Part shown: one piece after another, positions 1 to 11,371 of the stretch
How positions within the stretch are numbered: the stretch's first letter is position 1
Layout: the number at the start of each line of letters is the position of its first letter
NCBI RefSeq assembly: GCF_028736215.1
Contig: NZ_CP117883.1
Span: 4,216,001 to 4,280,000, forward strand
DNA: 64,000 bases
Direction of reading: 5' to 3'
Origin: Mucilaginibacter sp. KACC 22773
Lineage (GTDB): Bacteria; Bacteroidota; Bacteroidia; Sphingobacteriales; Sphingobacteriaceae
Made by a program: the position numbers and the translations under genes
The notes under the pieces: generated by a model
Seen by the model: the letters and a program-made list of their open reading frames with translations, nothing else
Told to the model about the DNA's origin: nothing
Database searches by the model: none

Positions 1-170
1 TTAATAATAAAATCTGTTAATGTCTCTTCGACCAGATCAAAAACTTCACTATTTTGAAGGATTTCCAGAAAGTCCTGATGCTCCAACTTTAACTTCTTAC
101 GGGCCATTTCAAGCACGTCGTTGATGATGTAATCATACTCAGGTATCAGCAAATTTTTGAATTTACTCAT
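1..170 (-). CDS. Hypothetical protein, C-terminal part beyond left edge
   Basis: A reading frame starts with ATG at 170 and stays open to the left edge, so only about 56 residues are visible, beginning MSKFKNLLIPEYDYIINDVL. The visible part is charged, probably alpha-helical and rich in Glu, Leu and Lys. I recognise no family. Its start codon lies inside the end of another minus-strand frame (the overlap reads ATGAGTAA), which suggests translational coupling. It is transcribed away from the KAP NTPase gene. The region is clearly more AT-rich than the window from 6 kb on. Confidence 0.55.
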   Translation of the reverse strand, partial: MSKFKNLLIPEYDYIINDVLEMARKKLKLEHQDFLEILQNSEVFDLVEETLTDFII

Positions 171-309
171 CTCGATATTTTTTTAATGCTGGGGACAACT
201 CAAACAAAGTTCGGGCGGGAACACCAACAAGGCGGAAATTCACGTCCCCGAGAACATCAATAAACTTGTTGGAGAAGCGAATAGACAGAAATTTTACTAT
301 AGATAATAC
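163..309 (-). CDS. Possible small or decayed reading frame overlapping the edge gene
   Basis: An open frame of 48 codons runs from about 309 to a TAA at 163-165. It reads like real protein (for example KFIDVLGDVNFRLVGVPART) but has no ATG, and an in-frame TAA lies just upstream at 310-312. The last codons overlap the next gene's start by ATGAGTAA, a common arrangement in co-translated pairs. It may be a small gene with a non-standard start, or the 3' remnant of a longer gene that lost its 5' part. No family recognised. Confidence 0.3.
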   Translation of the reverse strand, partial: VLSIVKFLSIRFSNKFIDVLGDVNFRLVGVPARTLFELSPALKKYRDE

Positions 310-417
310 TTATCTTTTATAAAGATGTTTATCCTAATCTGTTTTAATTCAATATAGTTTGTTATTTTTAGAAACCTAAATGATCAAATGATGTCCCCAA
401 TTACGTAATCGAGATAA

Positions 418-430
418 CCGGATTATCCGG
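418..430. promoter_or_regulatory. Perfect palindrome upstream of the KAP NTPase gene
   Basis: Two 6-base arms, CCGGAT and ATCCGG, are separated by one base. A second inverted repeat, ATCTTT-TAT-AAAGAT, lies at 312-326. Both lie in the divergent spacer between the edge genes and the NTPase gene and could be operators. That role is inferred from position only. Confidence 0.25.
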
Positions 431-591
431 CTTTGCCAATAAATGCTTTAAATCCGTGTCAATTAGCGTTTATGTCGCGAATAATGTTTTACATAAAAAT
501 ATTATTCGACGGCGCCCACGAATTTATTGAGTATTTTCAAAGCTATGCTAAAATTATAAAAATATTTAATGATTACTCTATTTACCATATT

Positions 592-3500
592 ATGATGGAA
601 GATTCGTTTCCGCAACTACTCACTAACGCGCCAGTTGGCGAGGATCTTTTCGAAGGCCAGTCACAGGCTAGGGTGGGAGAATATATTTCTAAAAATATAA
701 GCATCAATGACACTTGTCAAATAATTGGCATCGATGGAGGCTGGGGCTCAGGCAAATCAAATTTAATTGAGATAATTAAAAGTAAGTTAGAAGCACGCCA
801 TCAAGGCAAGTATCGTTTCTTTATTTATGATGCTTGGGGACACCAGGAAGATCTACAAAGGAGGTCTATTTTAGAAGAGCTTACGCATTTTTTAACTGCC
901 GATAATAAAGGCAAAGCTGTTATTGAAGATTTTGACAAATGGACAAATAAACTTAAACAGCTTCTTGCCAAGTCTAAAGAAACCCAAAAAAGATCCATTC
1001 CAAGCTTAAGTTTAGGCATTGTATTTTCAGGCCTAATATTGATACTTACACCTTTGTTTAAGTCAATTTCAGAATTTACAGACTGTAATTGGCTAAAAGT
1101 TGTAATTACTGCTATTCCGGTTATTTGTTTGATGGTTTTCTTTATATATTACTATTGCAGCAAAACGAGTAAAACTTTAAAAGTAAGGCAAAGATTGAAC
1201 GAAGCGGTGCACAAGCTTTTTCATATTTATCAGCAAACACAAAAAGAAGAAATCACGTTTGAAACTATTTCCGAAGATGAGCCATCCGTAAAAAAATTTC
1301 GCGATTGGATGAAAGCCATTTCAGAAGATTTAGGAAAAAACCGATTGGTGATTGTTTTCGACAATATGGATAGACTGCCCGATCAAAAAATTACAGAGTT
1401 ATGGTCGTCTATTCATACTTTTTTTGCGGAAAGCAGATACGATAAAATTAAAGTTTTAATCCCTTTCGATAGACAAAATATAAAGAATGCATTTAAACAT
1501 AATGAGGAGCCAAAACGCAACTATACTGACGATTTCATCAACAAAACTTTTGACGTAGTTTACCGCGTTTCGCCTCCAATTTTATCAGATTGGAGAAAAT
1601 ATTTTGAAATTAAATGGACAAAAGCCTTTAATGAATTAGGAGAAGAATTTCAAAAGGTAATTCAAGTGTTTGACCATTTGGCTAACACCAAAACGCCACG
1701 TGAAATTGTTGTTTTTATAAATGAATGTGTTACTACCAGCCAAATTAACACCAATGTTCCGCTTCGATATGTAGCTCTTTTTGTTGTTGCAAAATCGACT
1801 ATTTTGAGCGAACCCGATCAGCAGATAGTAAACCCGTCCTATTTAGGAAGTCTAAATTTTCTATATCAACCAGATGAAAAGTTACCTCAGTATATTGCAG
1901 CATTGATTTATCAGATAGATCACGAAAGGTCATTAGAAGTCATCTTTACCGATAAATTGAAAAGTGCTTTGGATAACAACGATGTAGAAGAGATTCAAAG
2001 CATAAGTGAATATGCCGTCTTCCAAGTAATTTTAGAAAAGACTATAGTGCTCGTAGAAAACTACGAAAACGCCGTAAACACATTAAATGATTTAGGAGAC
2101 AAAATAAAACAGCAAACTTGGGATGATTTATACTACAAATTAAATCCCAAAGTTGAATCCGTTAAAGACGCGAAGGTTAATAGCTATCAATTAGTGCTTT
2201 TGCAGAAAGTTTCAGATAAAAAAGGTTTTCTAAAAGGATTGATTAATCTACTTATAAATTCTTCAAAATTTATTGCAACTGACTATTATGATAGCATTCG
2301 GTCGATTGAGAATACCATTAAAAGTAGTAGAATAGATCTTGAAGTTAAAAACTTTCTGAAAACGCGGCGAACTCCGGCGGATGATTTCATCAATTTGATT
2401 AAATCAAAAGATGACTCCAATACTTACAAGATAACTGTCGACGAATTAGAATTAAACGATGCTCTTATAGCAATAAGAGATAAAGATGAATTAGAAAATT
2501 CAAGTTATTTAAGTCGAATAAAAACGAGTTATAATTTAAAGAAATATACCGATTCGTTGGAGACACGAATTACAGAAGAACAGAGTGATAGGCAATCTGT
2601 TTCGGCACTTTATCAGGCGTATAAAAATGCATCAAAAGGTACTGTAAAAGTCTTGCTTAACGATTCGTATATCTACACCCATTTCGTCAATTTAACAGTT
2701 AAAGATGTATTTTACTACGATATTATTAGCATGCGAATTGCCAAATGGAACGATTTTCAATCGTATTCAAGCTACTTTGTAGAACTATTACAATCTACAG
2801 ATGATGAATTGATTAAAAGTCTTTCGATGCAGATTACATCTTTTATAGAATACGGAGATATTTTAATCAATCTTTTGACTTTCGAATCTCCACTGGTAAA
2901 GTCTGTAGCTTCTTTTTTAACAGAAAATCCACCGTTGAGCCCTAAAATATCATTATTGAATGTTTTAAAAGATGTCGATGCCATAACAACAGCAATTAAC
3001 CTTCCTGTAGATACGATTATTAAAAGGCTAAATAACTGGGACAGTAAAATTATTACTATACAGAATGTAATTGGTATAATAAAAAATACAAATTTTTTAG
3101 AGGGGTGTCTTAAAATATCTAACAACTTGACACTAAGGATTATTGAAATTTCAAATGCATATTTCAATACGATAAATTACGACACCTGGCAAAAGGAATT
3201 TTCAGACCCGAATTCAACAACTGTTAAAGCCGCGTTAATAGTATTGAAAAATCAATTTTCTGCTCAGGCAGTTTCTGCGGTTAAAATATGTCTACTAAAG
3301 ATCGCTAAAAGTGAACTTCCGATTCCTGATAAAGATGTTTGGATTAACATTATATTTAAATGTAATATTAATTCGATACGTTCTGCGGTAAAAGATGTTA
3401 GAGACTTGTTCCTTAGTGCCAAAGAAATAGATAGCACAATGTTTAAATTTTTCGGTTCTTGGTTATTCGAGCACGGCGACCTCAACAGTCAACCTTCAGC

Positions 3501-3723
3501 ATTACGTCGTATTTGCCGGAAAGAAGTTCTTGAAGACCCCGCGTGTGTTAGTGTAATCGTAAACTATCATGAGACAATTATTTCAATTTATCAGAACAGC
3601 GAAGAAAAAGAGGATTTTAATAACGAGTTACAAGTCTTGATAGACGAGGGTAAAAACTATTTGTCTGGGCTTATTGAAATCTTAGGAATTAAGCTAAAAG
3701 ATAGCAAAGACAATAAAAGATAA
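592..3723 (+). CDS. KAP-family P-loop NTPase with two membrane segments
   Basis: A large protein of the KAP (Kidins220/ARMS and PifA) NTPase family. From the chosen ATG at 592 it has 1,043 residues. An in-frame extension back to a TTG at 433 adds 53 residues of less typical sequence, so the start is uncertain; 595 is also possible. Visible parts (numbered from 592): Walker A GGWGSGKS at about 49-56; two adjacent hydrophobic helices at about 138-156 and 168-189 inserted in the P-loop domain, as is usual for KAP proteins; Walker B-like LVIVFDNMDRL at about 252-262; then a long alpha-helical C-terminal region of about 700 residues without recognised motifs. KAP NTPases are membrane-anchored, and some bacterial members act in phage or plasmid exclusion. 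Defence is therefore possible here but not shown. The gene stands alone on its strand, in AT-rich surroundings. Confidence 0.85.
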   Translation: MMEDSFPQLLTNAPVGEDLFEGQSQARVGEYISKNISINDTCQIIGIDGGWGSGKSNLIEIIKSKLEARHQGKYRFFIYDAWGHQEDLQRRSILEELTHFLTADNKGKAVIEDFDKWTNKLKQLLAKSKETQKRSIPSLSLGIVFSGLILILTPLFKSISEFTDCNWLKVVITAIPVICLMVFFIYYYCSKTSKTLKVRQRLNEAVHKLFHIYQQTQKEEITFETISEDEPSVKKFRDWMKAISEDLGKNRLVIVFDNMDRLPDQKITELWSSIHTFFAESRYDKIKVLIPFDRQNIKNAFKHNEEPKRNYTDDFINKTFDVVYRVSPPILSDWRKYFEIKWTKAFNELGEEFQKVIQVFDHLANTKTPREIVVFINECVTTSQINTNVPLRYVALFVVAKSTILSEPDQQIVNPSYLGSLNFLYQPDEKLPQYIAALIYQIDHERSLEVIFTDKLKSALDNNDVEEIQSISEYAVFQVILEKTIVLVENYENAVNTLNDLGDKIKQQTWDDLYYKLNPKVESVKDAKVNSYQLVLLQKVSDKKGFLKGLINLLINSSKFIATDYYDSIRSIENTIKSSRIDLEVKNFLKTRRTPADDFINLIKSKDDSNTYKITVDELELNDALIAIRDKDELENSSYLSRIKTSYNLKKYTDSLETRITEEQSDRQSVSALYQAYKNASKGTVKVLLNDSYIYTHFVNLTVKDVFYYDIISMRIAKWNDFQSYSSYFVELLQSTDDELIKSLSMQITSFIEYGDILINLLTFESPLVKSVASFLTENPPLSPKISLLNVLKDVDAITTAINLPVDTIIKRLNNWDSKIITIQNVIGIIKNTNFLEGCLKISNNLTLRIIEISNAYFNTINYDTWQKEFSDPNSTTVKAALIVLKNQFSAQAVSAVKICLLKIAKSELPIPDKDVWINIIFKCNINSIRSAVKDVRDLFLSAKEIDSTMFKFFGSWLFEHGDLNSQPSALRRICRKEVLEDPACVSVIVNYHETIISIYQNSEEKEDFNNELQVLIDEGKNYLSGLIEILGIKLKDSKDNKR

Positions 3724-3773
3724 ACTCGGCGCAGATAACCACTATAAATTTATTGAATCTGTGGCTGCCTCCG

Positions 3774-3826
3774 CCGCTGTCGCAAGACTCCAGCCTTGTG
3801 GCCCACATGCTAAGTTTACGCCATGC
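3774..3826 (-). repeat. Dispersed repeat unit, diverged copy
   Basis: This stretch matches the reverse complement of 3949-4000 over its length, with 27 of 30 bases identical in the first part and a degraded end. Together with 4652-4675 it makes three copies of one unit within 900 bases. The two copies in opposite orientation could fold into a long hairpin. Confidence 0.6.
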
Positions 3827-3948
3827 CTTTAGGACAATCCACAATGTTTGTTGTTAACCTTAAGTTCTTGTATTACTCTTTTGCTTTGTTTAAAATACAA
3901 AACCCTGGATGAAATTAAACATCCGGGATTTGCATATTCATTTACTTA

Positions 3949-4000
3949 TCATGGCGTTTACCTATCAGCGGCCCACAAGGCTGGAGCCTTGCGGCAGCGA
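3949..4000 (+). repeat. Dispersed repeat unit, full copy
   Basis: A unit of about 52 bases. Its first 24 bases (3949-3972) recur as a perfect reverse complement at 4652-4675, and the rest matches 3774-3826 inverted. The two perfect 24-base arms flank the small gene at 4087-4452. Confidence 0.7.
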
Positions 4001-4086
4001 CAAAACGCTTGCGGTTGCTGGTTATCTACGCGGTAGTGCGCATAGTAAGCTCTTGCATTCTGTGTTATATTATTTATAGTTTACAA

Positions 4087-4452
4087 TTATCGGTTAAGAT
4101 AATCCCTATACTCATCTTGAATCATTCCGGCCGAAACATATTTGGTATTGGATGCATTATATGTTTGAGTTGCGAATTCCAAGGCTTCATCAATTGATGC
4201 AAACGTATTTATTACTCCGAAAGGCTCATCAGGATCTAATAATGAAAACCCGTAAATGTCTAATAAGTCTTCATTTCCTTCGTCGAAGGATTCAAAATAT
4301 GATACTGAATAGCCTTGATTTTTCTCCTTATCGATCCTTAACCATTTAAGTATCACGTAATCATCTTCCCCGGTAAAACCTAACCACTGTTCTATGGATT
4401 TGCCAAGTCTTACGTTGGATTTAATCTGCTCTTCGGTTAAATACTGTTTCAT
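4087..4452 (-). CDS. Hypothetical small acidic protein (121 aa)
   Basis: A soluble acidic protein of 121 residues with no signal peptide and no membrane segment. The sequence is compositionally ordinary and protein-like (several Trp and Tyr, and a final segment DEYRDYLNR). I do not recognise the family; its size and acidity resemble immunity-type or SMI1/DUF-type small proteins, but no motif supports that. The gene stands alone, with no co-directional neighbour closer than 450 bases, and lies between two arms of a perfect 24-base inverted repeat (3949-3972 and 4652-4675), so it may have moved as a cassette. Confidence 0.65.
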   Translation of the reverse strand: MKQYLTEEQIKSNVRLGKSIEQWLGFTGEDDYVILKWLRIDKEKNQGYSVSYFESFDEGNEDLLDIYGFSLLDPDEPFGVINTFASIDEALEFATQTYNASNTKYVSAGMIQDEYRDYLNR

Positions 4453-4871
4453 AATTCAATTTAATTATTTATTCCCCATTTCCAATCCTCTCATATACCA
4501 ATGTAATTGTGAGTCTTGTTGTTTCATTTAGCTTCTGGTCGGTGTTATCAGACTGCCCACAGGTTGAAACACGTGCGCAATTTATAAAATCGTTTTAGCA
4601 TCCCAGGCTATCGCCGATTTTATCCTATGCTGACCTACCCGTTTCGTGTGTGCCGCTGATAGGTAAACGCCATGACACAGTATATATTTTCCAGTTCGAT
4701 ACCGGCAATTGGATAACGACACACGTGCGTAAGCAAAAAGGAGGGCAATTTGTAAACCGTTTTAGCTTGTCGGCCTATGGTCGATCTTATCAACAACACT
4801 ACCAATAGCGCACGCGAATATGCTATACTTTCGCCTGGTTAGCTAACGCCTCAAAACGTCACTTAACAACA
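4453..4871. other. Intergenic region with degenerate direct repeats
   Basis: No gene seen. About 50 bases at 4578-4626 recur in degenerate form at 4746-4793; both share GCAATTT, CGTTTTAGC and a closing CGATNTTATC. The 24-base arm of the dispersed repeat lies between them. The stretch looks like remnants of mobile or duplicated sequence. Confidence 0.45.
4652..4675 (-). repeat. 24-base arm of inverted repeat
   Basis: Perfect reverse complement of 3949-3972. The match stops exactly at both ends: neighbouring bases do not pair. Confidence 0.75.
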
Positions 4872-4901
4872 AAACGCCAGGCTCAAGTGAACCTGGCGTT
4901 T
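4872..4901 (-). terminator. Hairpin terminator after the small paralogue pair
   Basis: A perfect 10-base stem, AAACGCCAGG with CCTGGCGTTT, and a 10-base loop. It lies 29 bases past the stop of the gene ending at 4930 and is followed on the minus strand by TTG-rich sequence. It could work in both directions. Confidence 0.7.
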
Positions 4902-4929
4902 CATTTAGCCGGCAAAAACCAGCGCCGCA

Positions 4930-5253
4930 TTAAAAAGCGCCGTCGTCGATAGTTATCGTCACTTTTCTTTTTTTATCCTGCAGGTATTTGGTAAGGCAAA
5001 ATAATGTTGGGCGGTTATCGTAAAAATACGACCGTTGAACAATGATGTCTTCATGCACATCAACACCTTTTGCAAGCAAATATTCCTTGTTTATCAGTTG
5101 CTCTTTTACAAACTCAAAGCGCCCGCTTCTATCTGGTATTGAAAAAAGTTCGGCAACCACTTTTTGAAACGGTTCATCGTTGTAAAAAGAGATCAGCTCG
5201 GCATAAACACTTTTCAATTCGTCTTCGGTGTATGTTACTAAGGATTGTGTCAT
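4930..5253 (-). CDS. Hypothetical protein, paralogue of the neighbouring RiPP-like precursor (107 aa)
   Basis: A small soluble protein of 107 residues. Its middle aligns by eye with the protein encoded just upstream (5272-5643). Both show F-x-K followed by helical sequence, a P at the next turn, R-x-E, a G/I-V/P-V/I turn, then I-x-x-R-x-F/Y-x-D and a PL/PT-L tail. Unlike its neighbour it has no Gly-Gly site and no Cys-rich tail; it ends VTITIDDGAF. The two genes are 18 bases apart on one strand and share a terminator, so they form an operon. The fold is reminiscent of nitrile-hydratase-like leader peptides (NHLP), but this is a motif impression only. It could be a second precursor, an immunity protein, or a regulator. 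Confidence 0.65.
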   Translation of the reverse strand: MTQSLVTYTEDELKSVYAELISFYNDEPFQKVVAELFSIPDRSGRFEFVKEQLINKEYLLAKGVDVHEDIIVQRSYFYDNRPTLFCLTKYLQDKKRKVTITIDDGAF

Positions 5254-5271
5254 ATGTCAAAAAAAATTAAG

Positions 5272-5643
5272 TTATTGAGGTGTATCGGTTGCAGGCCACG
5301 AGTAACCGTAGGTAGCGCAGGCAATATAGCCAACAGAACCACAAATGGTATGCGTGCCTCCTATCCTTAAGGCATCATCATCTTTTGAGGGGTTATAATC
5401 AAATGATGCCAGTGGATGTGAGGGATCTTCAAAAGTCCGCAACGTGATCCTGAATTTCTCGTTGATGGGGATATGCCTTTTTCTCATTTCATCGATATTG
5501 GTAATTTTACGGGCATATTCAAGCCGCTCTGCTTCGGGCTGCGCCTCGATATCCGAAATAAACTTTTTAAAGTTAGGATGGTTGATGGTTTGGATTAAAC
5601 TGTTGGTCATTTCCGGATCAACTTCATACTGTTTGTGTTTCAT
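5272..5643 (-). CDS. Putative RiPP precursor with long NHLP-like leader and Gly-Gly site (123 aa)
   Basis: A protein of 123 residues. Residues 1-94 are a helical, charged, leader-like region with an IPINEKFRITLRTFEDP stretch that resembles nitrile-hydratase-type (NHLP) leaders. A Gly-Gly pair follows at 95-96, and then 27 residues rich in Thr, Ser, Tyr and Gly with Cys at 101 and 109 (core motif CGSVGYIAC). A long leader, a double glycine and a small Cys/Ser/Thr tail are the hallmarks of a ribosomally made, modified peptide. No modifying enzyme, C39 peptidase or exporter is visible within this window, so either they lie elsewhere or the protein is something else. It forms an operon with its paralogue at 4930-5253. 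Confidence 0.55.
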   Translation of the reverse strand: MKHKQYEVDPEMTNSLIQTINHPNFKKFISDIEAQPEAERLEYARKITNIDEMRKRHIPINEKFRITLRTFEDPSHPLASFDYNPSKDDDALRIGGTHTICGSVGYIACATYGYSWPATDTPQ

Positions 5644-6188
5644 GGTTTTTGTTTTTTTTAATTATTTAAATTAAGAGCAATAAATACCATCAATACAGTT
5701 AATTAATTAACCATAAGTGTCATTTATTTCTTTGCAAATAAACTTAGTCGACCAAATAAAACACCTACTCATATGTTGCAAATTCGTTCGACTTTGTTGC
5801 ATCTGCTGTAGAAAAGCAACCTTTAATGCTGCGGCAGGCCTGGGTACCCGCGTGCAAACCTGGATTTTATTGGGAGGCCTTAGGTTTACAATTTCCCGGC
5901 GTTTGCGTTAGGGATTGAAATGGGTACCGGCCCACGAGCGTAATGCCTGCAGGCGTATGAATGTAAAGCCCGGCCCGCAGGGAACGCCATTTTAGTAGTA
6001 AGTAGCAAGTAGTAAGTAGTAAGACTTTTTTTGGCTTGTGTGCGGGGATGGGGGGTTTTAGTATCAAGTAGTTAGTAGCAAGTATCAAGACTTTTTTTGG
6101 TTGGTATGCGGGTTTTTAAATTGGCGACACGCAGCACATGATACGCAACAGAATTATGTTATATTTGGCGTCTGAACCAAGTCGCGAT
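5644..6188. other. Intergenic region
   Basis: No gene seen. The first part is the AT-rich upstream region of the RiPP-like gene. The last 130 bases are a tandem simple-word repeat. Base composition changes here from AT-rich to the GC level of the rest of the window. Confidence 0.4.
5991..6117. repeat. Tandem repeat of about 63 bases built from AGTA-type words
   Basis: Two copies (about 5991-6056 and 6057-6117). Each begins with several AGTAGTAAGTAGCAAG-like words and continues AAGACTTTTTTTGG and a TGCGGG stretch. The same words recur at 11426-11460 in the rRNA operon spacer. Confidence 0.6.
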
Positions 6189-7448
6189 ATGTATTTGAAG
6201 CCTTTTTGCCTTATCCTGTTAATAGCTTTTCCGCTGGCTATTTTTGCACAATCAAACTATCATGCGGGTTATATTTTAAAAAATAACGGCGATACCGTAA
6301 AAGGGTATATTAATTACCGCGACTGGCAGCAATCGCCCATACTTGTCGACTTTAAGGTTGAGAAAACGGGTAACCAGGTACAGCAGCTTGATGCTAAGGC
6401 TATTAAAGGGTTTGGGATAAGCGGCGCGGAAACTTATATGAGTTATACCGGCCCGGTAAGTATGGATAAAACCAGTTTCCCCGATTTGCCCGATGGTTTT
6501 GATACCACCCAAACGGTGGCTTCGATATTTTTAAAGCGCCTGGCAACGGGCGAACATTTAACGCTTTTTAAGCACCGCGACGATATTAAAACCCGCTTTT
6601 TTATTGCCGAAACCGCCGCCGAACCGGCCGAGCTGAGGTACCACGTATACTATAACCCCGGCAAGCAGATTATAACATCGGACGTGTACAAGGGCCAATT
6701 TTTGTGGCACATTAATAAATATGCCCCCGCAAACGGCAAGCTGATTGCCCGGGCCCAGCAGGCTGCCTTTGACGATGCAGCCCTGGAAGCTTTGGTGAAC
6801 CAGCTGAACGCCGGCCAGGCCGTTGCCGCTAAGAGGCAATCGGGCGCCAGGCTGTTTGTTGGTATTGCGCTGGTGAACACCGATACCAAAGTGAATGATG
6901 TGCATAATTTTACCACAACAACGGTATCAACCTACAGTTCTGTAACGCCCAAAATAAGTTTGGGGGTTGATTTGTTTAGCAACCCCAACGTTCAGCAATT
7001 TATATTCAGGGCCGAGCTGTCGTTCGGGTACATCAGGCCGCAGCTGCCGTACCCGGTAACCATCAACACGATAACCACCAACGAGATTTATTCATTTAAC
7101 CAGTACACCACTTCGCTTACGCCACAGGTAATATTTAACTTTTATAACAAGGATGATGTTAAGGTGTACCTGGGCGGCGGGATGGGGCTTAATTATTCGG
7201 TGTATTCGAACAATAAATTCCGCCTTGCCGATGCGAATGCCAATAACGGCACTACGGCTGTGCCCCAACCATTTAACCTTAGTTCGTTATGGGTTAATTT
7301 CCCGGTACAGGCCGGGGTAATGTTCAACAGGAAAGCAGAAATTTCGTTCGGCTTTGCTCCATACGCTTATTACACCAACAACAGCAATTATTACGCGGCC
7401 AACAGATACATGAGCCTGGGGGTAAAATGGCTCTTCGGCAGGCAATAA
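6189..7448 (+). CDS. Outer-membrane beta-barrel protein with N-terminal globular region
   Basis: The chosen ATG at 6189 begins a clear signal peptide ending in FAQS; an in-frame ATG at 6138 would place 17 extra residues before it, which is unlikely. The mature protein of about 400 residues has an N-terminal half starting NYHAGYILKNNGDTVKGYINYRDW, a type common in Bacteroidota proteins of unknown role, and a C-terminal half with alternating hydrophobic/aromatic strands ending in GVKWLFGRQ, as in PorT-like outer-membrane barrels. Function is unknown. It is a single gene, with no co-directional neighbour. Confidence 0.75.
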   Translation: MYLKPFCLILLIAFPLAIFAQSNYHAGYILKNNGDTVKGYINYRDWQQSPILVDFKVEKTGNQVQQLDAKAIKGFGISGAETYMSYTGPVSMDKTSFPDLPDGFDTTQTVASIFLKRLATGEHLTLFKHRDDIKTRFFIAETAAEPAELRYHVYYNPGKQIITSDVYKGQFLWHINKYAPANGKLIARAQQAAFDDAALEALVNQLNAGQAVAAKRQSGARLFVGIALVNTDTKVNDVHNFTTTTVSTYSSVTPKISLGVDLFSNPNVQQFIFRAELSFGYIRPQLPYPVTINTITTNEIYSFNQYTTSLTPQVIFNFYNKDDVKVYLGGGMGLNYSVYSNNKFRLADANANNGTTAVPQPFNLSSLWVNFPVQAGVMFNRKAEISFGFAPYAYYTNNSNYYAANRYMSLGVKWLFGRQ

Positions 7449-8110
7449 TTTTTTCAGGCAGGCACAATAACTTCGGATAAAATAAGCCTCAAAACAACTA
7501 CCCGGGTAAGCCCGCACCAGGCGGGCCCACCTGGATTTCTGTAACGACCGTTCTGATTAAATAGGATTAACCACCGGCCTGCCCGGCACAACTACACCCC
7601 GCGGCCCGGCCGCAACTACTACCCTGCGAACAGGCTTACGGTGGGTGATTCGTGACGCATGGTTCGGTTCTATATCTTCAAATGCCCCGCCGCTACAGGG
7701 TACTTACCCCACCGCAATTCTGTCAACAGGAATTACCAATACAACATAATGGACTTTCCTACTCATCCCCACACCAAAAACAGCCCACACCCAAACCCCG
7801 GTACCCGAAGGGTGCATATTGGCAGCATTAAGGGTACCCGATAGTAGCCCGATGATGGCAGATAAGGAGCTGACGAGGTGCCGGCAGGGATACCCTATTC
7901 CGCTGTGCTATTCTGAAGATTGATGGATTATAACATGGCTATGCCTGCGAACGGAGGCGCTGATCAGCCGGTGAAGTTCATGTTTTTGGATTGCCCAAAC
8001 ACTTAACCCGCTGATTGCAAACAATATAAGTATTCGCCCCCGAACACCCGAACGGTATGGTATCCAACCGAACACCAATGACCAATGAACGAGTGAACCA
8101 ATGGAACGCA
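7449..8110. other. Long intergenic region, no gene
   Basis: About 660 bases rich in GC words such as CCCGG. It contains no convincing reading frame, tRNA or hairpin, and separates the barrel gene from the rRNA operon, which is transcribed toward it. Confidence 0.45.
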
Positions 8111-8142
8111 AAAAAGCCCTTGACTGTTTCCAGCAAGGGCTT
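8111..8142 (-). terminator. rRNA operon terminator
   Basis: A 9-base stem, AAGCCCTTG with CAAGGGCTT, followed on the minus strand by a T-run. It lies 10 bases after the 3' end of 5S rRNA. Confidence 0.85.
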
Positions 8143-8151
8143 GATTTAAGA

Positions 8152-8259
8152 TTTGGCACCGACCTACTCTCCCACGTTTTACCGCAGTACCATCGGCTCT
8201 GGCGGGCTTGACTTCTCTGTTCGGAATGGGAAGAGGTAGACACCGCCGATATAGGCACC
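8152..8259 (-). rRNA. rrf: 5S ribosomal RNA
   Basis: About 108 bases. The terminal helix strands GGTGCC (5') and GGTGCCAAAT (3' side), and the conserved CCCATTCCGAACAGAGAAGT core, are visible on the minus strand. It is the last gene of the rRNA operon. Ends are approximate to a few bases. Confidence 0.93.
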
Positions 8260-8493
8260 TGAATATTTTTAATGTTGAGGTGAAAGCTTAAAGGTGAAGG
8301 GTGAAAGGTTTTTAATACCTTTTGCCTTTATCCTTTGGCCTTTCTGCCTTAACAATGACATATTATTGAAAGAAGTAATTAATCAGAGAAAACAACAATA
8401 TTAGTGTGTTCATGGTTGATAGTTCATGGTTCATCGCACATATTACTATGAACTATGATCCATTTGCTATCAACCACTATTATTACCTGCTAT
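8260..8493. other. 23S-5S spacer
   Basis: Low-complexity words (AAAGGTGAAGG types) and an imperfect inverted repeat around 8411-8476 (GGTTGATAG with CTATCAACC) that may take part in rRNA processing. Confidence 0.4.

Positions 8494-11371
<2,878 letters not shown>

Larger units (their letters stand above)
3724..4086. other. Intergenic region with repeats, no gene
   Basis: It holds two copies of the dispersed repeat and a terminator-like hairpin at about 3902-3928 (CCCTGGATG against CATCCGGG). Short open frames here follow the repeats and do not look like protein. Confidence 0.5.

Noticed and set aside
3848..4197. Short plus-strand frames next to the dispersed repeat
   Set aside because: They translate repeat sequence and the antisense of the gene at 4087-4452.
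1..5700. Integrated phage or integrative element
   Set aside because: No integrase, transposase or tRNA attachment site is visible; only base composition and repeats hint at transfer.
5991..6117. CRISPR-like array
   Set aside because: The repeats are simple words without equal spacers; no cas gene nearby.
7449..8110. Small gene in the long spacer before the rRNA operon
   Set aside because: Available frames are short, Pro/His/Arg-rich and lack any protein-like pattern.
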